From NCBI RefSeq assembly GCF_003574445.1, contig NZ_KZ984567.1:62248-126247 (forward strand): DNA of 64,000 nucleotides. Direction: 5' to 3'. Made by a program: the position numbers and the translations under genes. Shown here piece after piece: positions 49,820-58,599 of the stretch. The notes under the pieces were generated by a model. That model had not been told where the DNA came from. It was given only the letters and a program-made list of their open reading frames with translations, and did not search any database. Position 1 is the stretch's first letter, and every line of letters starts with the position of its first letter. The stretch is from Streptomyces sp. YIM 130001 (GTDB taxonomy: Bacteria > Actinomycetota > Actinomycetes > Streptomycetales > Streptomycetaceae).

Positions 49820-50983
49820 GTGATCCGGTTCGAGCAGGTCAGCAAGCGGTATCCGGACGGCACCGTGGCCGTGGACGACTTGTCCTTCGAGGTGGGCGAG
49901 GGCGAACTCGTCACGCTGGTCGGCCCGTCCGGCTGCGGCAAGACCACCACGATGATGATGGTCAACCGGCTCATCGAGCCGACCGGCGGCCGGATCCTGG
50001 TCGACGGTGAGGACATCTCGGGCGTGGACCCGGTGCGGCTGCGCCGGCGCATCGGATACGTCATCCAGCAGGTCGGTCTGTTCCCGCACCGGACGATCCT
50101 CGACAACACGGCGACGGTGCCGGCCCTGGTCGGCTGGAAACGCGCGAAGGCGAAGGCCCGGGCGGCAGAACTCCTCGACCTCGTGGGACTCGACCCGAAG
50201 ACCTACGGTTCCCGCTATCCGGCGCAGTTGTCGGGCGGTCAGCGGCAGCGGGTAGGGGTGGCCCGGGCGTTGGCCGCGGATCCGCCGGTGCTGCTGATGG
50301 ACGAGCCGTTCGGCGCGGTCGACCCCGTGGTGCGTGAGCAGTTGCAGGACGAGTTCCTGCGCATGCAGGCGGCCGTCCGCAAGACGGTCCTCATGGTCAC
50401 GCACGACATCGAGGAGGCGGTCCGGCTCGGTGACCGGATCGCGGTGTACGGGCAGGGCAGGATCGAGCAGTTCGACACTCCCGGTGCCGTGCTCGGCAGT
50501 CCCGCGACGCCGTACGTGGCCGAGTTCGTGGGAGCGGACCGAGGGCTGAAGCGGCTGTCGGTGACGGCGATCGAGCCGGAGGATCTGGATCAGCCGCCGG
50601 TGGCCGGTCAGGACGAACGGGCTTCCGCCGCGGCGGCCCGACTGCGTGCGGAGGGCGCCCGATGGGCGGTCGTACTGGACGCCGGTGGTGAGCTCCACGG
50701 CTGGGCGGGCCTCGACGAGCTGGCCCTCGCGGGGCCCGAAGGCACGGTCGGTGAACTGGCGCACCGGATGAACTCGTGGGTGCCCGTGGGTGCACCCCTG
50801 AAGCAGGCGTTCGGTGTGATGCTGCAGCACGACGCGGGCTGGGTGGCCGTGCTCGACGGGGCTCGGTTCCTCGGCGTACTGACTCCGGCGAAGCTGCACG
50901 AGGCGCTGCGGCGCTCGGTGGACGCGGACGCGCAGGGCGTGGCGCGCGACGAGGTCGACTTCGAGTCGGTCGCGGACGCCTGA
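49820..50983 (+). CDS. Glycine betaine/choline ABC ATP-binding protein (OpuCA/ProV family)
   Basis: 387 aa from GTG 49820; no clear ribosome binding site, possibly leaderless. Walker A GPSGCGKT at about 35-42, signature LSGGQRQRVG, Walker B LLMDEPFGAVD, H-loop THD. The C-terminal region (about 265-385) holds CBS-like segments typical of betaine ATPases, which sense osmotic state. Its membrane and binding subunits are on the opposite strand at 51.6-53.9 kb, beyond an anthrone-oxygenase-like gene. Confidence 0.92.
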   Translation: MIRFEQVSKRYPDGTVAVDDLSFEVGEGELVTLVGPSGCGKTTTMMMVNRLIEPTGGRILVDGEDISGVDPVRLRRRIGYVIQQVGLFPHRTILDNTATVPALVGWKRAKAKARAAELLDLVGLDPKTYGSRYPAQLSGGQRQRVGVARALAADPPVLLMDEPFGAVDPVVREQLQDEFLRMQAAVRKTVLMVTHDIEEAVRLGDRIAVYGQGRIEQFDTPGAVLGSPATPYVAEFVGADRGLKRLSVTAIEPEDLDQPPVAGQDERASAAAARLRAEGARWAVVLDAGGELHGWAGLDELALAGPEGTVGELAHRMNSWVPVGAPLKQAFGVMLQHDAGWVAVLDGARFLGVLTPAKLHEALRRSVDADAQGVARDEVDFESVADA

Positions 50984-51104
50984 CGGCCGTGCGACGTCGG
51001 AACGTCACCGCCCACGGCAGTCGCCGAGCGGCGGTGGACGTACGCGTATGGCCTCGAGACGGCAGCGCATGGCGGCCTCCCCTGCCCGCTGCTGTACTCG
51101 ATCT

Positions 51105-51662
51105 ATGACCTACAACACCGCGTACCCGACCCCGCAGCGCGCCGACACCGGCGCGGCGCGGGACGGGATCCTGTTCCTGTCGATCATCGTGACCGGACTG
51201 CTCGCGGGTGTCTTCGCCGACTGGTCGAACACGATCATGCCCGGTCTGGGCGACCTCGACGACCGCACCTTCGTGCTGGCGTTCCAGTCGTTGGATGACG
51301 CGATCAACAATCCCCTGTTCCTGGGCGCGTTCACCGTGGCGCCGCTGCTGATCGCGCTGTGCGCGGTGCTGCGGTGGCGCACCGGCCGGCGGGCGATGCT
51401 GTGGTGGATTCTCGGCGGACTGCTGAGTTATGTGGTGGTCGCCCTGATCACCTTCGGTGTGCATCTGCCTCTGAACGAGGACATCGGCGCGGTCGGCCGG
51501 CCGGAGAACGCCGCTGCCGCCGCGGCGGCGCGCGACCAGCTCGACGAGGCGGCCTGGACGACGTGGAACACGGTGCGGGCGCTGGCGGCGACGCTGTCGT
51601 TCGGTTGCCTGGTCCTGGCGTTCGGGCTGCGGAATCAGAGCAGGCCCTTGTCCTCCAGGTAG
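51105..51662 (+). CDS. DUF1772/anthrone oxygenase-like membrane protein
   Basis: 185 aa from ATG 51105. Four transmembrane helices: ILFLSIIVTGLLAGVFADW, LFLGAFTVAPLLIALCAVLR, WILGGLLSYVVVALITFGV, and one near the C-terminus. The family signature VHLPLNEDIG follows helix 3. Function uncertain; some relatives oxidise anthrones. Its last 28 bp overlap the end of the convergent binding-protein gene. Confidence 0.85.
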   Translation: MTYNTAYPTPQRADTGAARDGILFLSIIVTGLLAGVFADWSNTIMPGLGDLDDRTFVLAFQSLDDAINNPLFLGAFTVAPLLIALCAVLRWRTGRRAMLWWILGGLLSYVVVALITFGVHLPLNEDIGAVGRPENAAAAAAARDQLDEAAWTTWNTVRALAATLSFGCLVLAFGLRNQSRPLSSR

Positions 51663-52573
51663 CTGCGGGCCACGTCCTCCGGCAGCCGCCGCCAGCTGTC
51701 CACCTGCTCGTTGAGCGAGGCCAGGTCGGTGGTGGTGAGGACCGGGTTGAGGGCGCCGAGCGCGTCGACGACCCGTTGGCCGCCGGCCCGCGAGCGGTTC
51801 ACGACCGGAACGAGATAGTCGGCGTTCTGCAGCTTCTTGTCGTCCTCGAGCAGGACCAGGCCGAACGCGTCGAGGGTGGCGTCGGTCGTGGTTGTGAGGA
51901 CCATCTGGTCCTGGCCGCTCTGCACCGCCTTCTTCGCCTGCGTGGTGCCGACGCCCTTGGGGTCCACGCCGCTGACGTCGATGCCGTAGACCTTCCGGAG
52001 GCCGGGCAGGCAGTACGGGCGGGCCACGCACTCGTCGCCGGCGGCCAGGCGGACGCGCAGCTTCGCGGCCCCGAGGTCGGAGAGGGTCTTCAGGCCGTGC
52101 TTGCGGGCGAAGGCGGCGTCCACGGCGAAGGCGTTCTGGTCGACGGCGCGGCCCGCGTCGAGGACGGTGAGGCCGCGGGGGGCAGCCAGCTCCCGCAGTG
52201 CGGACATGGTGGCGGCCAGGTCGGGTGAGCCGACGGGGTCGGCATCGGCTCCGTTGGCCTTGGCGTTCAGCCAGTCGGCGAAGGTGGCGGCGTACTCGGG
52301 GACGACGTCGATCTGGCCGGATTCCAGGGCCGGTTCGTACAGCTCGCGGTTGGCGACCGACAGGATCTCGGTGTCGTAACCGGCCTTGCGCAGCAGCAGC
52401 GCATACATCTGCGCGAGCAGGTCGCTCTCGGTGAAGCCGGCCGATCCGATGGTCAGGTGGTGGCTGTCGCCGGGCGGGGCGGTGACCTCGCCCTGGTTCT
52501 CCAGGGACGGTCCTGTGGTGCAGCCGGCGAGCAGCAGCAGGAGGGCCGCGAGTGCGGCGAGACGCCGTGTCAC
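51635..52573 (-). CDS. Glycine betaine/choline ABC substrate-binding lipoprotein (OpuCC-like)
   Basis: 312 aa. Lipoprotein signal ALAALLLLLAGC. OpuAC-type domain: IGSAGFTESDLLAQMYALLL, ELYEPALESGQIDVVPEYAA (ligand-binding), and VYGIDVSGVDPKGVGTTQAK. The start GTG (52573) overlaps the stop of the upstream permease, so it is coupled to the two permease genes. Substrate is a quaternary ammonium compound. Confidence 0.92.
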   Translation of the reverse strand: MTRRLAALAALLLLLAGCTTGPSLENQGEVTAPPGDSHHLTIGSAGFTESDLLAQMYALLLRKAGYDTEILSVANRELYEPALESGQIDVVPEYAATFADWLNAKANGADADPVGSPDLAATMSALRELAAPRGLTVLDAGRAVDQNAFAVDAAFARKHGLKTLSDLGAAKLRVRLAAGDECVARPYCLPGLRKVYGIDVSGVDPKGVGTTQAKKAVQSGQDQMVLTTTTDATLDAFGLVLLEDDKKLQNADYLVPVVNRSRAGGQRVVDALGALNPVLTTTDLASLNEQVDSWRRLPEDVARSYLEDKGLL

Positions 52574-53247
52574 GGAGTGCTCCTGTCACGCAGACGGCCT
52601 GGGGTCAGCCGTTCGCCGATCTCGAAGAGTCCCTCGACGAGGAGTGCGAACGCGGCGACCAGGACGGCTCCGGCGACCACCTGCGGGGTGGAGGCGAGGT
52701 TGAAGCCGGCGGTGATGATCCGGCCGAGCCCGCCGCCGCCGGCCAGGGCGGCGATGGTGGCGGTGGCGACGAGCTGTACGGCGGCGATACGTACGCCGTT
52801 GAGGATCATCGGCCGTGCGAGCGGGACTTCGACCCGCCACAGCATCTGGCTGCCCGTCATTCCCATGCCGCGCGCGGCCCGCACCACGTCGCGGTCGACG
52901 CCGCGCATGCCGACGTAGGCGTTGGTGAGCAACGGAGGTACGGCGAACAGGACGAGGGCCACGACGGTGGGGCCCTCGGCGTACTGCCCGAGCGGGGTGA
53001 GCAGGAGCAGGACGAGGACGGCGAAGGTGGGGACGGCTCGGCCGACGTTGGAGATGTTGACGGCCAGTGCGCCGCCCTTGCCGAGGTGGCCCAGGACGAG
53101 GGCGATCGGCAGGGCGATCAGGCAGCTCAGGATCAGGCAGACCACGGTGAGGACGAGGTGTTCGACGAGCCGGTGCCAGATTCCGTCGGCACCGGACCAG
53201 TGCGCGCCGTCGGTGAGCCATTTCCAGGCGTCGGAGAGGGTCGTCAT
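52570..53247 (-). CDS. Betaine/choline ABC transporter permease (OpuCD-like)
   Basis: 225 aa from ATG 53247, overlapping the upstream permease stop (ATGA). About six transmembrane helices; permease signature VVRAARGMGMTGSQMLWRVE and IAALAGGGGLGRIITAGFNL. Second membrane subunit of the osmolyte importer. Confidence 0.93.
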   Translation of the reverse strand: MTTLSDAWKWLTDGAHWSGADGIWHRLVEHLVLTVVCLILSCLIALPIALVLGHLGKGGALAVNISNVGRAVPTFAVLVLLLLTPLGQYAEGPTVVALVLFAVPPLLTNAYVGMRGVDRDVVRAARGMGMTGSQMLWRVEVPLARPMILNGVRIAAVQLVATATIAALAGGGGLGRIITAGFNLASTPQVVAGAVLVAAFALLVEGLFEIGERLTPGRLRDRSTP

Positions 53248-53915
53248 GCGCGCTGCCAGGGGGTGAGGAGGCGCTGCAGGCCAAGCAGCAGGAGGTCCGC
53301 GGCGATGGCGATGACCACACAGAGCACGGATGCGGTGAGGACCTGCGCCTTGAAGTAGGTGTTCATGCCGGTGTAGATCAGGTTGCCGAGTCCGCCGTGA
53401 CCGACGATCGCACCGATGGTGACTAGCGAGACCGCGGACACGGTGGCGATGCGCAGGCCGGCCATGGCGGAGGGCAGGGCGAGCGGCATCTCGACGGTGA
53501 GGAGCAGGCGCAGGGGGCCGTAGCCCATCCCCCTGGCGGCCTGCCGGGTCTCCTCGGGGACGGCACGCAGTCCGGCCAGGATGTTCCGGACGAGCAGGGT
53601 GAGCGAGTACAGGACGAGTCCGGCCACGACGAGGGCGGAGGAAAGTCCGTACACGGGCAGGAGCAGCGAGAACATCGCGAGCGAGGGGATCGTGTAGAGC
53701 ACCGTGGTGAGTGCGAGGACGGGTCCGGCCGCGCCGCTCAGACGGCGGGCGAGTACGGCCAGGGGCACGGCGATGACCAGGGCAATGAGCACCGAGAGGC
53801 CCGTCAGCTCGAGGTGTTGCACGACCGCGTCGGTGAGGATCTCGCGGCGGCTGCTGAGGTAGTCGCCACAGATCCATTCGTTGCGCGCGAGGCAGTCGTC
53901 CGGGGGCGCCGTCAC
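53244..53915 (-). CDS. Betaine/choline ABC transporter permease (OpuCB-like)
   Basis: 223 aa from GTG 53915, giving the usual N-terminus before NEWICGDYLSSRREILTDAV. Helices follow, with permease signature ETRQAARGMGYGPLRLLLTV and AIVGHGGLGNLIYTGMNTYF. First gene of the three-gene minus-strand operon. No strong ribosome binding site; a MerR-operator-like motif lies about 95 bp upstream. Confidence 0.92.
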   Translation of the reverse strand: MTAPPDDCLARNEWICGDYLSSRREILTDAVVQHLELTGLSVLIALVIAVPLAVLARRLSGAAGPVLALTTVLYTIPSLAMFSLLLPVYGLSSALVVAGLVLYSLTLLVRNILAGLRAVPEETRQAARGMGYGPLRLLLTVEMPLALPSAMAGLRIATVSAVSLVTIGAIVGHGGLGNLIYTGMNTYFKAQVLTASVLCVVIAIAADLLLLGLQRLLTPWQRA

Positions 53916-54008
53916 TCGTCCATTGGAGCCCGGGTCGGTGGTCGGGGCTCGTTCGAGTGGGCCGTACGAGGGTCGGGGGCGGATCCGGCGCGATACGGGT
54001 CGTTCATG

Positions 54009-54031
54009 AACCTCAAGTTGACGTTCAGGTT
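54009..54031. promoter_or_regulatory. MerR-operator-like inverted repeat before the betaine operon
   Basis: AACCTCAAGTTGACGTTCAG is part of an AACCT-N13-AGGTT inverted repeat, the spacing and content of MerR-family operators. It differs from the element at 12470-12488 by one substitution and one inserted base. It is in the 351-bp divergent region between the permease (53915) and the secreted hydrolase (54267). Confidence 0.4.
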
Positions 54032-54266
54032 GATGGTGAGGTCGAGGTCGAGTGTTCGGCCGACCGCGGCCGCAGCGCACTTTATGGTCACAACCTCGGC
54101 TCGCGGCGCTCTGCTGGCTAGCGTCACCGCACCAACGGGACGTGAAGACGTGTACGGGCCCGCGCCGCGCCGCCGCAGGGACATGCGGAACGCGGCGCGG
54201 GCCCGCCAGGGGGTGGCCGCGCGGGACCGCGGACTCCCCCGGAGCCGCCGAATCGAGGAGCCAGCC

Positions 54267-55838
54267 GTGCCCGAGCGCACCCCGCACGTGAACCCGCAAG
54301 ACCGATCCCCGCACCGCAGACCTGGGCCGGTGTCACCGTCCGTCGTCCGCCGCCGCGGATGCCGGACAACGGGGGCCCTGCTCGCCGCCGTCCTCGGCGC
54401 CGGTCTGCTCACCGGTCTCACCTCGGCCCCCTCACCGGCCCGGGCCGGTGAGGAGGCGACGGGAGCGCGGCCGGTGGCGGACACACCACCGGTCAAGCCG
54501 GCCGAGGGGTCGTCCGCCCGCCCGGCGGCCTGCCCCGACGACCTCCGGGGGCTCGCCTCCTGCTACGCCGGGCAGGACAGGAACGGCGCGCACTACACCG
54601 TCGCCGTCCCCGAGAAGTGGAACGGTGACCTCGTCCTGCACGCGCACGGTGGACCCGACCTCGAGGCCCCCGGGCCCGAGCGCAGCGCGGAGGACCTGGA
54701 GCGCTGGTCCGTGATGGTCAAGGAGGGCTATGCCTGGGCCGGTTCCTCGTTCCGCCGGGGCGGCTACGGCGCCCGGATGGCCGCCGCGGACACCGAGCGG
54801 CTGCGCCGCCTGTTCCGTACGGACTTCGCACGGCCCGGCCGCACGCTGCTGCACGGCCAGTCCTGGGGCGGCGACGTCGCGGCGAAGGCGGCGGAGACCT
54901 ACGGCGCGCGGAGCGAGCGGCCGGTGTACGACGGCGTGCTGCTCACCAACGGCCTGGTCGCGGGCGCCAGTCGGGGCTACGACTACCGGGTGGATCTGCG
55001 GGTGGTCTACCAGTACTTCTGCGGCAACCATCCGCGGCCGTCCGAGCCGCAGTACCCGCTGTGGCAGGGGCTGCCCGCCGACTCCACGATGACCTCGGCC
55101 GATCTGAAGGCGCGTGTCCAGGAGTGCACGGGCGTCGAGTCCGAGCCCGAGGATCGCACGGCACGTCAGCAGCGGAACCTGTCGGCCATTCTCGGTGTGG
55201 TGCAGGTGCCGGAGCGGACGCTGGTGTCGCATCTGAACTTCGCGACGTTCACGTTCCGGGACATCGTGCACCAGCGCCTCGACGGCCGGAATCCGTTCGG
55301 GAATCGCGGGGTGCGCTACTCCGGTTCGCCGGACGACCGCGCGCTCAACGCGGGCGTGCAGCGCTTCTCGGCGGATCCGTCCGCCCGCCGGGATCTGAGT
55401 TACGACAGTGATCTCACCGGCCGGATCCGGGTGCCTGTGCTGACCCTGCACGCGATCGACGACCCGACGGTGTTCGTCGAGCACGAGTCGGCGTATCGGG
55501 CCTCGGTCGAGGGTGCGGGACGGGGGCGGCACCTGGTGCAGACGTTCACCAAGGAGAGCGAGCACAGTGCGCTGAGCGACTCGGGGTACGCGGCCGCCGT
55601 GCGGTCGCTGGCCTCGTGGGTCGACACGGGGCGCAAGCCGGTTCCGGGCCAGGTGGCCGAGCGGTGCACCGATGCGGACGCCACGTACGGCACCGGCTGC
55701 TTCTTCGACTCCGGCTACCGGCCCGGCAGTTACGCGTCCCGGGTCGATCCGCGGCCGGGCGGTCTGCGATGGCCGGCGATGACGGCGGCGCAGGAGAGGG
55801 TGTGGTCGCGGATCGAGGGTGTCGGTATCGCGCCCTGA
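54267..55838 (+). CDS. Secreted alpha/beta hydrolase
   Basis: 523 aa from GTG 54267 with GAGGAG upstream. Signal peptide about residues 1-60, with a positive region (RRRGCRTT), hydrophobic core LLAAVLGAGLLTGL and cleavage near PARAGEE. The mature protein has VLHAHGGPDLEAPGPERSAE (oxyanion region), the nucleophile elbow LLHGQSWGGDVAAKAAETYG, and HAIDDPTVFVEHES plus SEHSALSDSG for the acid and His. Probable extracellular esterase or peptidase; Cys pairs suggest disulfides. Substrate unknown. Confidence 0.85.
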   Translation: MPERTPHVNPQDRSPHRRPGPVSPSVVRRRGCRTTGALLAAVLGAGLLTGLTSAPSPARAGEEATGARPVADTPPVKPAEGSSARPAACPDDLRGLASCYAGQDRNGAHYTVAVPEKWNGDLVLHAHGGPDLEAPGPERSAEDLERWSVMVKEGYAWAGSSFRRGGYGARMAAADTERLRRLFRTDFARPGRTLLHGQSWGGDVAAKAAETYGARSERPVYDGVLLTNGLVAGASRGYDYRVDLRVVYQYFCGNHPRPSEPQYPLWQGLPADSTMTSADLKARVQECTGVESEPEDRTARQQRNLSAILGVVQVPERTLVSHLNFATFTFRDIVHQRLDGRNPFGNRGVRYSGSPDDRALNAGVQRFSADPSARRDLSYDSDLTGRIRVPVLTLHAIDDPTVFVEHESAYRASVEGAGRGRHLVQTFTKESEHSALSDSGYAAAVRSLASWVDTGRKPVPGQVAERCTDADATYGTGCFFDSGYRPGSYASRVDPRPGGLRWPAMTAAQERVWSRIEGVGIAP

Positions 55839-55850
55839 TCCGAGGGCGCC

Positions 55851-55886
55851 GGGCCGTGTCCGCGCAGGGCGTCGCGGACACGGCCC
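55851..55886 (+). terminator. Strong hairpin after the secreted hydrolase
   Basis: GGGCCGTGTCCGCG (55851-55864), 8-nt loop, CGCGGACACGGCCC (55873-55886): perfect 14-bp stem 12 bp after the stop codon. Confidence 0.85.
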
Positions 55887-55997
55887 CGGGGGCCCGCGGT
55901 GGGACGTGTCGGTGACGTCTGCGCTACGTTCGGCTGCGGCCCCCGGCATGCCGAACCCGGCTGTACCGCGCCGTGGGCCCGACATCGGGAGGCAGTC

Positions 55998-56777
55998 TTG
56001 GCCGTCGAATCCGCGGGGCCCGCGTCCGCCCTGGTCCGTACCGAGCGGCGCGGCCACGTACTGGTGATCCGGATGTGCCGCGCGCACAAGCGCAACGCGG
56101 TGGACCGGGCGCTCGCCGACGCCCTCGACGAGGCGTTCAACACCCTCGACGACGACCCCGATCTGCGGGCCGGCGTCCTGACCGGATCGGACGGTGTCTT
56201 CTCCGCGGGCAGCGATCTGACGGCGAACGGCGACTACGTCACGGAACGGGGCGGCGCGTACGGGCTGATCCGCCGTCGGCGCACCACTCCGCTGATCGCC
56301 GCCGTGGAGGGCCCCGCGCTCGGCGGCGGGCTCGAACTGGTCCTGGCCTGCGACCTGGTGGTCGCCTCGGCCACCGCGGTGTTCGGGCTTCCCGAGGTGA
56401 GCCGCGGCCTGGTGGCCACCTGTGCCGGACTGTTCCGCGGGCCGCGGGCGCTGCCGGTGAATCTTGCCCGTGAACTCGCCCTGACCGGCGACCCGTTCGA
56501 TGCGGAACGCGCGCACGCGGCAGGACTGGTGAACCGGCTGACCGCCGAGGGCGCGGCCCTGGACACGGCCGTCGCGCTCGCAACCAGGATCGCCGAGAAC
56601 GCACCCGTGGCGGTGCGGGCGAGCCTGACCGCCATGGACCGGTGGCTGACCGCGGAGGACGCGCTGGGCTGGCGCGCCACAGCGGAAGCGGTGGCCACGG
56701 TGGAGGCCTCCGACGACCTGGCGGAAGGGATCTCCGCGTTCCTCGAGAAGCGGGCTCCGGTCTGGAAGGGACGCTGA
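55998..56777 (+). CDS. Enoyl-CoA hydratase/isomerase family protein (crotonase)
   Basis: 259 aa from TTG 55998 with GGGAGG upstream. Crotonase motifs GVFSAGSDLTANGDYVTERG and IAAVEGPALGGGLELVLACD (oxyanion holes), then FGLPEVSRGLVATCAGLFRG. The second conserved catalytic Glu is at the PEV segment. Acts on an acyl-CoA, substrate unknown. Followed by an LLM-class oxidoreductase on the same strand. Confidence 0.9.
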   Translation: MAVESAGPASALVRTERRGHVLVIRMCRAHKRNAVDRALADALDEAFNTLDDDPDLRAGVLTGSDGVFSAGSDLTANGDYVTERGGAYGLIRRRRTTPLIAAVEGPALGGGLELVLACDLVVASATAVFGLPEVSRGLVATCAGLFRGPRALPVNLARELALTGDPFDAERAHAAGLVNRLTAEGAALDTAVALATRIAENAPVAVRASLTAMDRWLTAEDALGWRATAEAVATVEASDDLAEGISAFLEKRAPVWKGR

Positions 56778-56953
56778 GCGTGCGCAGTCGCCCGCAGTGC
56801 CGGGCAGGCGGATTTCGCCTCGTGCGGTGACCTTTGCGGTCCGTTCGCGTACGGTGTGCCGGCCGCGGCCCGGGTGGGTCGCGGCGCTGCCCGCCGCACC
56901 GGCCCGGACGCAACGGCGCCCCGGCCATTCGCCGAGCCGCGAGGAGCCCGCCG

Positions 56954-57862
56954 TTGCAGTTCACCGTCGAGTACCCGATCAGCGCGCCCGGCCATGATCC
57001 GGCGATCGCCGGCGGCGCGGGAGTTCTGGAGATCGTGCGGGCCGCGGAGCAGTGCGGTTACGACGCGATCGCCTTCACCGAGCATCCGGCTCCGTCCCAG
57101 AAGTGGCTGGAGGCGGGCGGGCATGCGACGTTCGACGCCATCGCCGCGCTCGGGTTCTGTGCGGCGGCCACCGAGCGGATCCGCCTGATGACGTACCTCC
57201 TGGTGCTGCCCTACCACAATCCGCTGGCGGCGGCGAAGGCGCTCGGGACGGTCGACGTCCTGTCCGGCGGGCGGGTCACCGCGGTGGCCGGCACGGGCTA
57301 TCTGCGGTCCGAATTCCGGTCGCTCGGTGTGGACTTCGACGAGCGCAACGCCCTGTTCGACGAGGCTGCCGAGGTGCTGCGCGGGGTGTGGTCGACGGCG
57401 CCGTACGCGTACCGCGGCAGGCATTTCGAGGCGAGTGGTGTCGCTCAGGTGCCGCCGCCCGTGCAGGCCGGCGGGCCACCCTTGTGGATCGGCGGGAACA
57501 GTGCGCTCGCCCGTCGGCGGGCCGCGCGGCACCAGGGCTGGAGTCCGATGATGGTGTCCGAGGAGGTCGCGCGGACGGCGCGTACACCGGCTCTGTCATC
57601 GGTCGCCGAGCTGGCCCGTCATATCCGCTCGGTGCGGGAGTCGGCGGTGGCGTCGCGTGGTGAGGGCGCTCGGGTGGATGTCCAGGTGCAGACGCCGGAG
57701 GGGGCGTGGCCGGTGGAGGGCGGTCCGGTGGAGCGGCATCGGGACCACCTCGGCCGGCTCGCGGAGGCAGGGGTGACGTCGTTCGTGCTGCGGTTGCCGG
57801 GGAGTTCGGTGGGTGCGGCGGTGGAGGGGCTGCGGCGGTACGCGGACACGTTCGGCCCGTGA
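56954..57862 (+). CDS. LLM class F420-dependent oxidoreductase
   Basis: 302 aa from TTG 56954 with GAGGAG upstream. Luciferase-like barrel: CGYDAIAFTEHPAPSQKWLE, LMTYLLVLPYHNPLAAAKAL and VLSGGRVTAVAGTGYLRSEF. The strand and glycine pattern matches actinobacterial F420-dependent dehydrogenases or reductases rather than FMN monooxygenases, but cofactor choice cannot be proven from sequence. Downstream of the crotonase, possibly co-transcribed. Confidence 0.88.
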   Translation: MQFTVEYPISAPGHDPAIAGGAGVLEIVRAAEQCGYDAIAFTEHPAPSQKWLEAGGHATFDAIAALGFCAAATERIRLMTYLLVLPYHNPLAAAKALGTVDVLSGGRVTAVAGTGYLRSEFRSLGVDFDERNALFDEAAEVLRGVWSTAPYAYRGRHFEASGVAQVPPPVQAGGPPLWIGGNSALARRRAARHQGWSPMMVSEEVARTARTPALSSVAELARHIRSVRESAVASRGEGARVDVQVQTPEGAWPVEGGPVERHRDHLGRLAEAGVTSFVLRLPGSSVGAAVEGLRRYADTFGP

Positions 57863-57901
57863 GCTCGGGGCGTCCGGCGGCGCCTGACGGTCGGGTTCGG
57901 G

Positions 57902-58309
57902 TCATCCCGTGCGGTGCGGCGGGGTCGGGCGCCCTACGTGGTCGGCCGGGGACGGTGGGAGGGCCGCGGTCAGCGTGGTGTGGACGGTGGGCAGTCGGGA
58001 CGGTCCGGCCGCCGCGATGAGGCGGCGGGTGAGGCGGTGCGGGCAGACGATCCGCAGGTCGCCGTGGCGGTCCGTGATGCGGCGGTGTGCACGATGCAGC
58101 ATCCGCAGGCCGGAACAGTCGAAGAACGTCGTCGGGGTGAGGTCGAGCACGACGAGTGGTTCGGGGACCGCGGTCATGCGGTCGAGGCGCGGGCCGATGG
58201 CGAGCGCGGCGGCGATGTCGATCTCACCCGCCAGCTCGAGGACGGTCCGGCCGTGGGCCCTGTAGGCGACTAAGTGGGGGTGTGCGTACGGGACTTCGGG
58301 AAGCGGCAT
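57902..58309 (-). CDS. STAS-domain anti-sigma factor antagonist
   Basis: 135 aa from ATG 58309. STAS fold: TVLELAGEIDIAAALAIGPR, then LVVLDLTPTTFFDCSGLRML, where the Ser in DCSGL is the phosphorylation site used by SpoIIAA/BldG-type antagonists. Its partner anti-sigma kinase is not in the window. The C-terminus is a Pro-rich tail. Confidence 0.9.
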   Translation of the reverse strand: MPLPEVPYAHPHLVAYRAHGRTVLELAGEIDIAAALAIGPRLDRMTAVPEPLVVLDLTPTTFFDCSGLRMLHRAHRRITDRHGDLRIVCPHRLTRRLIAAAGPSRLPTVHTTLTAALPPSPADHVGRPTPPHRTG

Positions 58310-58385
58310 GGCGCGTTCACCTCGGTGTGTCGGCCTGATCGGCACCGGTGCGGGCCGGGGCGGCGCCCTTGGAGCGTAGGAAGAA

Positions 58386-58407
58386 CTGCACGGTCCTTGC
58401 CGTGCAG
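58386..58407. other. Hairpin in the STAS/amidase intergenic region
   Basis: CTGCACGG (58386-58393), 6-nt loop, CCGTGCAG (58400-58407): perfect 8-bp stem. It lies about 77 bp upstream of the STAS start on the minus strand and about 200 bp upstream of the amidase. Function unclear; it could terminate transcripts or act in the leader. Confidence 0.35.
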
Positions 58408-58462
58408 AAACGATCCACGCAAGTCCAAATGCACACCTTGGGGCGAAGTTGCCGGGAACCTC

Positions 58463-58491
58463 TTGACAGCTAGCGCCCGCGGCGCTCATGT
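58463..58491 (+). promoter_or_regulatory. Candidate promoter of the amidase gene
   Basis: TTGACA at 58463-58468 is a good -35 box. After 17 nt, TCATGT at 58486-58491 is a weak -10. The transcript would have a leader of about 100 nt before ATG 58600, with AGGAG as ribosome binding site. Confidence 0.35.
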
Positions 58492-58599
58492 CGCAACACC
58501 CTTCCACGCAAGCCCAGTTGGTACTTTGCGTATCTGTCATGTCCGGAACATCGCGGATACCGTTGGCCGCTCCTCTCCCCCCACGGATCAGGAGCCACC

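Noticed and set aside
50397..52589. Very long minus-strand frame over the ABC ATPase and binding-protein genes.
   Set aside because: Crosses several genes with confident domains in other frames; extreme Arg/Pro content is typical of a shadow frame.
58420..58520. Possible ydaO-type c-di-AMP riboswitch before the amidase (TTGACAGCTA resembles a conserved segment of that class, and amidase genes often carry it).
   Set aside because: The other conserved segments (CCUCG...AGGCG hairpin and GGGGAA-type loop) are not in the right order; the local sequence folds into a simple AGCGCC/GGCGCT hairpin, and TTGACA is better explained as a -35 box.
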